A model generated the notes under the pieces. The model worked only from the letters and a program-made list of their open reading frames with translations, did not search any database and was not told the origin of the DNA. Shown here piece by piece: positions 1 to 5,190 of a stretch of 5,435 nt of DNA. The translations under genes and the position numbers were made by a program. The stretch spans positions 1 through 5,435 of the forward strand of contig JAVEEJ010000080.1 of assembly GCA_030840515.1 (NCBI GenBank). Reading direction: 5' to 3'. How positions within the stretch are numbered: the stretch's first letter is position 1; each line of letters starts with the position of its first letter. This DNA is from Frankiaceae bacterium. GTDB lineage: Bacteria > Actinomycetota > Actinomycetes > JAVEEJ01.

Positions 1-227
1 GCGATGATCGCGTAGCTCTTGATCAGCTGACTCGTCAGCTGCACGCCCTGCAGCTGTTCCTGCGTGTTGCGCGCGGCCGGGATGTTGATGAACAACGAGG
101 CCTTCGCGACATACAGCTTGGGCTGACGAGCCACGTTGGAGAACGCCCCGAGGCCGCCTGCGACGAGGCAGAGGAAGATGGGTAGCCATCGCCTCCGCAG
201 CAGGGAGAGCGCCGTGCCTAGGTTCAC
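1..227 (-). CDS. Wzz-type chain-length determinant / polysaccharide biosynthesis protein, N-terminal part (runs off left edge)
   Basis: Only the first 75 codons are in the window. Read from a GTG at 227, the protein begins with a short basic cytoplasmic stretch (RRRW, residues 11-14), followed by a membrane segment at about residues 15-30. It then enters the motif KLYVAKASLFI (37-47), and further on SYAII (71-75). The N-terminal membrane anchor followed by Y-x-A-x-A-x-L and a later S-Y-A is the pattern of the Wzz/chain-length domain. In actinomycetes this domain is often fused to a cytoplasmic BY-type tyrosine kinase, but the part that would show this is outside the window. The start is well constrained: the in-frame stop TAG lies four codons upstream (237-239) and GTG is the only standard start between them. 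No Shine-Dalgarno sequence precedes it, and a -10-like hexamer is placed for a leaderless transcript. Its expected role is controlling polymer length or assembly at the membrane. The family call is fairly secure; the exact role is not. Confidence 0.75.
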   Translation of the reverse strand, partial: MNLGTALSLLRRRWLPIFLCLVAGGLGAFSNVARQPKLYVAKASLFINIPAARNTQEQLQGVQLTSQLIKSYAII

Positions 228-239
228 TCTGGCAATCTA
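228..239 (-). promoter_or_regulatory. Candidate -10 element for a leaderless Wzz-gene transcript
   Basis: On the minus strand the hexamer TAGATT (239 down to 234) matches the actinobacterial -10 pattern TANNNT. Its last T would be position -7, which places +1 exactly on the G of the GTG start at 227. The gene also lacks a Shine-Dalgarno sequence, as expected for a leaderless mRNA. The hexamer 17 nt upstream (CAGGGA, 262 down to 257) is a poor -35 match, although many actinobacterial promoters have weak -35 boxes. This is inferred from sequence and spacing only. Confidence 0.4.
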
Positions 240-270
240 GCGGAGGATCTCGAGCATCCCTGCTCCGAAC

Positions 271-275
271 GGAGG
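271..275 (+). promoter_or_regulatory. Shine-Dalgarno GGAGG of the GT2-acyltransferase fusion gene
   Basis: A perfect GGAGG lies 6 nt before the GTG at 282, a good spacing, and it decides the start of the 554-aa gene. The promoter for this gene is not clear. A TANNNT match, TAGGTT at 219-224 on the plus strand, lies inside the start of the divergent Wzz gene and is a weak candidate. Confidence 0.75.
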
Positions 276-281
276 CTGTGC

Positions 282-1946
282 GTGCCGCGCGTCAGCGCTC
301 TGGTCGTCACGTGGAACAGCGCCTCCGACATCACAGCTTGCGTGAACGCGGCCCTCAGCCAAGAGGTCGACGGTGGCCTCGAGGTCGTGGTCGTCGACAA
401 CGCGTCGGCCGATGAGACCGTCAGCCTGCTGCGCGAGATCAGCGATCCGAGGCTGCGCCTCATCGCGCTGGACTCCAACACCGGCTACGCCGAGGGCAAC
501 AACCGCGCCCTTGCCGAGTCGAGCGGCGAACTGGTGCTGCTCCTCAACCCCGACTGCGTGATGTCCGACGGCTGCGTTGCAGAGCTCGTCGGCCACCTGG
601 AGCGCTCACCCGGGGTCGCGGCGGCGGCCGCGCTGCTGCGGAACGCCGACGGCTCCGTGCAGACCTTTGCCCGGCGGGACCTCACGCTGCCGTCCATCTG
701 GTGGGACCTCACCGACATCGGGCGCCGATGGGACGAGCGGGTGCGCGACCAGCGCGGTCGTCGGTGGCGCCGCTACGCAGCCGAGTTCGAAGCCGGCATC
801 GACTCGCCGCTGGCTGTCGACTGCCCGGCCGCCGCGTGCCTCGTGCTGTGGCGCACGCTGGTGCGCAAACGTCTCTTCGACCCCGGCCTGCCCTTGTTCT
901 TCAACGACGGCGACCTCTATGCGCGGCTGCGCAACCGGGGTTACCTCATCGAGGTGACCCCGGCAGCGTCGGCTAGCCACATCGGCGGAACGAGCCACCG
1001 CCAGCTGCCTAACTCACGCAAGCGGGCCGAGTTCGTCTGGTCGATGCGCCAGTACGTCAGCCGACACTGGTCCGGCCGGCGCTGCGCTGCGCTGTGGGTG
1101 CTGCTCATGGTCGACGTGATCACAGCGACCCTCCGCGCACCGTTCAGCCGTCGGCGTCGGCGGGCTCTGCTGGCTCACGCCCGAGGGACCCTGGGCGGCC
1201 TCGGGCTCCCCGGTGGCGCTGTTCCCTGGCTGTCCGGCGTTCCGGGGCCACGACGACGGGTCGGCCTGCTCCGGGCCCGACTCAGGCGGCAGTTCCGCGA
1301 TGGCCTGCGTTCGCTGGCCCGTCGTACTCGTCGCCGTCGGGTGCTCATCCGGCTGCGGCTCGGTGCCTGGGTGAACCGGTCCCACCTCGACGTGACGATC
1401 CACCCGTCCGCGAACATCGCGAGTGACGTACTGGTCGAGCAGCCCAGCGGCCAGTCGGGGAGGCTGCTCATCGGACCGCGAGCGCGCATCCAGCGCGGCG
1501 TGATCCTGCGGCTGTGGGGCGGTGAGCTGGTGCTCGGGCACGCTGTCGATGTGCGCTCCGGCTCCTGCCTGACAGTGAAGGGCCAGCTGCATCTCGCGCC
1601 GCGCGTCACCATCGGTCGCAACGTCGGCGTGCATGCCGACAGCCAGATGACGTGGGGGTTCGGGGTGACGGTTGGCGAGGGTTCCCTGATCATCGACAGC
1701 GAGCACACCTCCGATGGCACTGCGGTCCCTGTGCTCGATCAGCCCATCGTCATCCGCCCCGTGTCGATCGGTGCGTGCACCTTCATCGGCGCCGGTGCGG
1801 TCATCACGGCGGGGGTGAGCATCGGCGCCGGTGCGGTGATCGGCGCACGCAGCGTGGTCACGGCGGATGTCGCCGAGCGCACGATCGCTCTGGGCGCTCC
1901 GGCCCGGGCCGTCGGGAAGACGGGACCAGGGGTGATCGCAGAATGA
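282..1946 (+). CDS. GT2 glycosyltransferase fused to a left-handed beta-helix (hexapeptide) acyltransferase
   Basis: The 554-aa protein has two domains. Residues 1 to about 285 form a GT-A fold family 2 glycosyltransferase of the WbbL/rhamnosyltransferase type: VVTWNS (8-13), VVVVDNAS (35-42), NTGY (66-69), LNPD (88-91, the DxD-equivalent metal/nucleotide site), FFNDGDLYARL (206-216) and H233-x-GG. A hydrophobic patch at 268-281 may touch the membrane. An Arg-rich linker (285-359) follows. Residues 370-545 form a hexapeptide-repeat acyltransferase with many [IV]-G-x-x-x-x turns, a likely catalytic His475 in DSEHT, and the terminal G-A-P-A-R-A-V signature. It probably transfers a sugar from a nucleotide-sugar to the growing glycan and also acylates a sugar, at the inner face of the membrane; neither substrate can be read from sequence. 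The GTG start has a GGAGG 6 nt upstream. The stop overlaps the next gene by 4 nt (ATGA). An internal GTG at 1341 could in principle give a free acyltransferase but has no clear Shine-Dalgarno. Domain calls are strong; acyl group and sugar are unknown. Confidence 0.88.
   Translation: MPRVSALVVTWNSASDITACVNAALSQEVDGGLEVVVVDNASADETVSLLREISDPRLRLIALDSNTGYAEGNNRALAESSGELVLLLNPDCVMSDGCVAELVGHLERSPGVAAAAALLRNADGSVQTFARRDLTLPSIWWDLTDIGRRWDERVRDQRGRRWRRYAAEFEAGIDSPLAVDCPAAACLVLWRTLVRKRLFDPGLPLFFNDGDLYARLRNRGYLIEVTPAASASHIGGTSHRQLPNSRKRAEFVWSMRQYVSRHWSGRRCAALWVLLMVDVITATLRAPFSRRRRRALLAHARGTLGGLGLPGGAVPWLSGVPGPRRRVGLLRARLRRQFRDGLRSLARRTRRRRVLIRLRLGAWVNRSHLDVTIHPSANIASDVLVEQPSGQSGRLLIGPRARIQRGVILRLWGGELVLGHAVDVRSGSCLTVKGQLHLAPRVTIGRNVGVHADSQMTWGFGVTVGEGSLIIDSEHTSDGTAVPVLDQPIVIRPVSIGACTFIGAGAVITAGVSIGAGAVIGARSVVTADVAERTIALGAPARAVGKTGPGVIAE
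1784..1837 (+). repeat. Two perfect 18-nt direct repeats inside the beta-helix domain
   Basis: The 18-mer beginning CATCGGCGCC and ending GGTGCGGT occurs at 1784-1801 and again at 1820-1837. It is offset by 36 nt, exactly two hexapeptide units, and in the same reading frame. Both copies encode the core I-G-A-G-A-V. The repeat reflects the repeated protein fold, and the full nucleotide identity hints at recent internal duplication or strong codon preference. Confidence 0.85.
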
Positions 1947-2512
1947 AGGACGCGCTCTACTACGGCTCAAGATCCGAGCGAAAGCGGCTGCAGCGCGCGG
2001 TGCGCAAGAAGGGTGGGGCGCTCCTCTCCCCGCTCCGCATGCCGCACCCACCAGGTCGCAAGGTCAGCGAGCAGATCACGATCGGCGAGCGCACGGTGAT
2101 CGGTCCCGGGCTGTGGCTGTCAATGCCCAACGCGAAGGGCCGGCTCTCGATCGGGAGCGACTGCTTCTTCGGCGGCGACGTGTCCATCACGTGTGCCGAG
2201 CGGGTAGTCATCGGGGACGGGGTCGGCATCGCCGATCGCTGCGGCATCTTCGACCACGGACATGACCCGGCGGCGTGGCACGGTCGGACTCTCGAGGGCG
2301 CCGACCCGCGCAAGGGGTGGGGCATCACCACGCCTCGACCGGTAGAGCTCAAGCGCGGGGCGCTGCTGGCCGTCGGCGTTCTCGTGATGCCCGGCGTCAC
2401 GATCGGAGAAGGGGCGCTGGTCGCGCCGGGCGCTGTCGTCACCGAGGACGTCGAGGACTTCACCATGGTGGCGGGCAACCCGGCACGGCTGGTCAGGCGG
2501 CTGCGGGACTAG
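1943..2512 (+). CDS. Hexapeptide-repeat (WbbJ/maltose O-acetyltransferase-like) acyltransferase
   Basis: This 189-aa protein is a left-handed beta-helix acyltransferase, probably an acetyl-CoA-dependent sugar O-acetyltransferase. A basic N-terminus (residues 1-40) is followed by hexapeptide turns (ITIGER, LSIGSD, VVIGDG, 45-92). The likely active-site motif is D104-H-G-H107, within IFDHGHDP, as in the WbbJ/LacA/CAT-like families. The last coils are VMPGVTIGEGALV and APGAVV (148-166), ending with the typical A-G-N-P-A-R signature at 177-182. It lacks the separate N-terminal domain of maltose acetyltransferases. The ATG at 1943 is chosen although the frame is open further upstream. It overlaps the preceding stop as ATGA, the protein makes family sense only from here, and an AGGGG lies about 10 nt upstream. 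Coupling to the fusion gene suggests both act on the same glycan. The acceptor sugar cannot be deduced. Confidence 0.87.
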   Translation: MKDALYYGSRSERKRLQRAVRKKGGALLSPLRMPHPPGRKVSEQITIGERTVIGPGLWLSMPNAKGRLSIGSDCFFGGDVSITCAERVVIGDGVGIADRCGIFDHGHDPAAWHGRTLEGADPRKGWGITTPRPVELKRGALLAVGVLVMPGVTIGEGALVAPGAVVTEDVEDFTMVAGNPARLVRRLRD

Positions 2513-2526
2513 CCGATGCAGGTCCA

Positions 2527-2545
2527 GGCCGGGGGCGCGCTGGCC
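2527..2545. terminator. Weak GC hairpin in the convergent gap (possible bidirectional terminator)
   Basis: The 55-bp gap between the two tail-to-tail operons (2513-2567) holds an inverted repeat: GGCCGG (2527-2532), a 7-nt loop, and CTGGCC (2540-2545). This makes a 6-bp stem with one G-U pair. There is no U-tract on either side. The location fits a shared terminator, but in DNA this G+C-rich such stems arise easily by chance. Confidence 0.25.
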
Positions 2546-2567
2546 CTGACGCGGTCGGTCGCGAGTC

Positions 2568-3125
2568 TCAACGGACGTCTCCTCGGTAGCCGACGACCCG
2601 CGCGGGTGATCCCACCGCAATGGCGAGATCGGGTACGTCGTGTGTGACCACCGAGCCCGCGCCGACGACGGCGCCTGCACCCACGCGCACTCCGACGATG
2701 GTCACGTGCGCACCAATCCAGGCACCCGCCCCGACCGAGACGTCGAGCTCGTCGAACGGCTGGTCGCGCACTGGCCCGTCGCCGGCCAGCCCGTGGTTGC
2801 CGGCGACCAGCACCACATGCGGGCTGAGCAGCGCGTCGGCCTCGATCCGCGCCCAGGTGCGGCTCCAACCACCCCATACGCAGCAGTAAGGCCCCACCGT
2901 CGCCCGCGGGCCGATCTCGACGCGTTCGACGAACCTGAGCGACGCGAGCGGCGAGATGCGCGCGGTGGGGTCGATGTGCTCGGCGCGGCGGGCGACGATG
3001 TGCTCCTTGCTGACACGGCGACCCAGCACACCGAGGGCAGCGAGCTCGTCCGCGGTCAGCTCCCCGAGAGAGTCGCCGAGCCGCAGCGCGCGCTGCAGTC
3101 GGCCGCGCAGGTCCCGCATCGTCAC
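2568..3125 (-). CDS. Hexapeptide-repeat acyltransferase, last gene of the minus-strand operon
   Basis: This is a 185-aa left-handed beta-helix acyltransferase when read from the GTG at 3125. After a mostly helical, charged N-terminus (residues 1-45) come HIDPTARISPLAS (50-62), VEIGPRATVGPY (69-80), the likely catalytic His111 in AGNHGL, and coils DVSVGAGAWIGAHVTIV (128-144) and VRVGAGAVVGAGSVV (146-160). The family's terminal G-S-P-A-R-V-V tail is at 172-178. It probably acetylates a sugar of the exported polysaccharide in the cytoplasm. The start is a choice: GTG at 3125 overlaps the stop of the Wzt gene (GTGA), matching the other junctions, and has a GAGGGTGG-like Shine-Dalgarno (3140-3133) at a usable distance. 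The ATG at 3119 is the alternative, two residues shorter, and its distance from that Shine-Dalgarno is long. The position directly after the exporter ATPase suggests a late modification, perhaps just before export; this is inference. Confidence 0.85.
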   Translation of the reverse strand: MTMRDLRGRLQRALRLGDSLGELTADELAALGVLGRRVSKEHIVARRAEHIDPTARISPLASLRFVERVEIGPRATVGPYCCVWGGWSRTWARIEADALLSPHVVLVAGNHGLAGDGPVRDQPFDELDVSVGAGAWIGAHVTIVGVRVGAGAVVGAGSVVTHDVPDLAIAVGSPARVVGYRGDVR

Positions 3126-4249
3126 AGGATGACCACCCTCGGCGCGATGTCCACCAGGCCCCCGCCGCCGTGGCGCGCAGCCACGGGCAGCCGTGCGACC
3201 TCTTGGTCCACCCACACCGCTGTGACGTCCGCTGAGCCGATGGCGACGTCGAGCGGGTAGGTGCCCTCGGCCACGTTGAGCCGCAGCTGCACCTCGATGA
3301 TCCGCTCCTCACCGGCCGCCATGGCTGGGACCCGCCCGCTGTCGAAGCCAAGGAAGGTGGCGATCAGCCCGGCGCCTTCCTTGTGCAGCCGGAGCCCCAC
3401 AACGGACTCGGGTACAGCGTTCCGCGCGCGCAGCCGCAGCTCGACGCGCACCAATGCGCCTGGATCCCACAGCAGCTGCTCGACGCCGTCGCGGTCCAGC
3501 GCCCGTGAGCTGACCACCTGCATGTCGCCCGTCGCACCGGCGTCCTCACCGACCTGCCGTGCCTCAATCCCCATGGCGAGCAGCTCGTGATAGCTCGCGA
3601 CCACCTCGCGCGGCTCACCTGCAGCACGAACCTCGCCACGTTCAAGCAGCAGGGCCCGGTCGGCGAGGCTGAGCACCGCGGCCAGGTTGTGGCTGACGAA
3701 CAGCACCCCGACGCCGTCGGCGCGCAACGCCTTGATGCGGTCGAGGCACTTCACCTGGAAGGGCAAGTCGCCGACCGCGAGCACCTCGTCGACCAGCAGC
3801 AGCTGGGGACTGGTGTGCACGGCAACAGCGAAGCCGAGCCGCATGAACATGCCCGAGCTGTAGGTCTTCACCGGTTCGTCGATGACGTGGGCGAGCTCGG
3901 CGAAAGCCACGATGTCGTCGAAGGCCGCTGCCACCTCGCGCTTGGTGAGTCCCAGCAAGCGTCCGTTGATCCCGACGTTCTCGCGCCCGGTGAGCTCGGG
4001 GTGGAACCCGGCGCCGACCTCGATCAACGGCGCCACCCGGCGTGGTCTGCGCACGGTGCCGCGCGTGGCCGGGCTGACGCCGCACGCGAGCTTGAGCAGC
4101 GTTGACTTCCCCGCGCCGTTGCGCCCGATGACCGACACCACCTCGCCGGGCTGGACGTCGAGGTCCAGCTCTTTGAGCGCCCAGCGCTCGTCCCCCTTGC
4201 GCGACGGATAGCGCTTGGCCACGCCGCGCAGCTCCAGCAGTGCGCTCAT
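3122..4249 (-). CDS. wzt: Wzt-type ABC transporter ATPase for polysaccharide export
   Basis: The 375-aa protein is the nucleotide-binding subunit of an O-antigen/teichoic-acid-type polysaccharide exporter (Wzt/RfbB/TagH subfamily). It shows Walker A GRNGAGKST (42-50), the subfamily's GAGFHPELTGREN (79-91), ABC signature YSSGMFMRL (130-138), Walker B LLLVDE with LAVGD (150-161), and the switch His187 in SHN. Residues from about 240 to 375 form an extra domain rich in alternating beta-type segments. It sits where Wzt proteins carry a beta-sandwich that, in studied O-antigen systems, recognises the chain end. Its length is near the usual range for Wzt with a C-terminal domain. The ATG at 4249 is chosen because it overlaps the upstream stop by 4 nt and begins the ABC domain; the open frame further upstream is antisense-like shadow of the GT2 gene. 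No strong Shine-Dalgarno precedes it, so expression probably relies on coupling. It should pair with a Wzm permease, which is not in this window. Confidence 0.93.
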   Translation of the reverse strand: MSALLELRGVAKRYPSRKGDERWALKELDLDVQPGEVVSVIGRNGAGKSTLLKLACGVSPATRGTVRRPRRVAPLIEVGAGFHPELTGRENVGINGRLLGLTKREVAAAFDDIVAFAELAHVIDEPVKTYSSGMFMRLGFAVAVHTSPQLLLVDEVLAVGDLPFQVKCLDRIKALRADGVGVLFVSHNLAAVLSLADRALLLERGEVRAAGEPREVVASYHELLAMGIEARQVGEDAGATGDMQVVSSRALDRDGVEQLLWDPGALVRVELRLRARNAVPESVVGLRLHKEGAGLIATFLGFDSGRVPAMAAGEERIIEVQLRLNVAEGTYPLDVAIGSADVTAVWVDQEVARLPVAARHGGGGLVDIAPRVVIL

Positions 4250-5190
4250 CGGTGCAGCCCAGCGAGTTCGGCGGGCGTTCCGAGGAAGGCGCGCACGGCG
4301 GCGTCGTCGACGACTCGGGTCCGCTGGATCTTGCGCCGCTGCGCGAGCGCCACCGGCAGCCTTCCGACAAAGTCGAGCCGACCCCGGAGGTAGGGCGACA
4401 GCATCCCGCGCTGCCTCGCGGTGCGGGCTTCGCGGCGGGTCCGGCGCCAGATGGCTGCGGGTGTCACGAAGGGATGATCGCGCACGGCGCACCAGGCGCT
4501 GTTGCGCCCGATGCAGCGCCACGAGCGCGCCGCGATCCCGCTGCCCTGTCCAAGATGCGAGACATGGGCCGTTGGCACGACGACGGCGCGCCACCCGGCG
4601 AGCCTGCCGCGCCACGCGAGGTCGACGTCCTCGTAGTAGAGGAAGAACGGCTCGTGGAACCCGCCGATGGACTCGAACACGCTTCGGCGGTAGACCGGCG
4701 CGGCCCCCGGCGGTGCGAACACGTCGTAGGGATGTGCCGGCAGTGCACCCAGGTCCTGTCCGCGCAGCAGCTTGTAGGCGAACCCACCGACGTCGTACGC
4801 GTCGCCTGCGCTCTCCACCCTGCCCTCTGGCGTAACCAGCACACCGCCGATGGCCCACACGTCCTCGACGGCGTGCGGCTCCAGCAGAGCGAGCCAGTCG
4901 GGAGCCGGCGTCGCATCGGAGTTGAGGACGGCGACCCAGGGGGAGCGAGTACGGCGAAACCCAAGGTTGGCGGCCGCGCCGAAGCCGGCGTTGCGGTCGT
5001 GGCGCACGAGGACCACGTCCGGGAAGCTCTCCTCGATGAGGCGGTCGGAGCCGTCCGTGGAGCCGTTGTCGACGACCACGACCTCCGCCGCCCGCACGGT
5101 CTGTCCCTGGACGGCCTCGAGGCAGTTGAGGATGAAGCTCCGCCCGTTGTAGTTGGGGATCACGACAGCGACGCGCCAGGCCTCGCTCAT
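4246..5190 (-). CDS. GT2 family glycosyltransferase (rhamnosyltransferase-like)
   Basis: The complete 314-aa GT-A enzyme has all family 2 landmarks: VVIPNYNG (9-16), VVVVDNGSTDGS (37-48), N67-A-G-F-G with ANLG (74-77), LNSD (89-92, nucleotide/metal site), GAAPVYRRSVFESIGGF (162-178), the catalytic-base region FFLYYEDVDLAWR (182-194) with the standard E-D-x-D, and H212-L-G (212-214). It most resembles WbbL-like rhamnosyltransferases, but donor sugar cannot be assigned by eye. There is no clear membrane segment, so it is probably a cytoplasmic or peripheral enzyme adding one sugar to a lipid-linked glycan. The ATG at 5190 has a GAGG(TGG) 7 nt upstream and overlaps the stop of the preceding GT4 gene by 4 nt (ATGA). 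Its own stop overlaps the Wzt start in the same way. The basic, Arg-rich tail (247-291) is common in this family. Confidence 0.92.
   Translation of the reverse strand: MSEAWRVAVVIPNYNGRSFILNCLEAVQGQTVRAAEVVVVDNGSTDGSDRLIEESFPDVVLVRHDRNAGFGAAANLGFRRTRSPWVAVLNSDATPAPDWLALLEPHAVEDVWAIGGVLVTPEGRVESAGDAYDVGGFAYKLLRGQDLGALPAHPYDVFAPPGAAPVYRRSVFESIGGFHEPFFLYYEDVDLAWRGRLAGWRAVVVPTAHVSHLGQGSGIAARSWRCIGRNSAWCAVRDHPFVTPAAIWRRTRREARTARQRGMLSPYLRGRLDFVGRLPVALAQRRKIQRTRVVDDAAVRAFLGTPAELAGLHR

Noticed and set aside
241..274. Alternative small hairpins before the fusion gene (CGGAG 241-245 with CTCCG 263-267, or CTCC 263-266 with GGAG 271-274, the latter covering the Shine-Dalgarno)
   Set aside because: The stems are only 4-5 bp and such complements are frequent in G+C-rich DNA, so a regulatory switch cannot be supported.
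1652..1942. The upstream extension of the stand-alone acyltransferase frame
   Set aside because: This part is an Arg/His/Gly-rich shadow of the beta-helix domain of the fusion gene. The hexapeptide protein starts sensibly at the ATG at 1943.
1014..2051. A 345-codon open frame on the minus strand opposite the fusion gene
   Set aside because: Its translation is low-complexity, rich in Arg/Ala/Asp/His/Pro, with no recognisable motif. It lies wholly antisense to two genes with clear family motifs, as expected for shadow frames in G+C-rich DNA.
2640..3260. A 206-codon plus-strand frame opposite the minus-strand acyltransferase
   Set aside because: It shows no protein family features and is antisense to a gene with clear hexapeptide repeats, a likely catalytic His and the family's terminal signature.
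4250..4858. The roughly 200-codon upstream extension of the Wzt reading frame
   Set aside because: It overlaps the well-supported GT2 gene in another frame and encodes an Arg-rich sequence without motifs. The ABC domain begins naturally at the ATG at 4249, which also forms an ATGA overlap.
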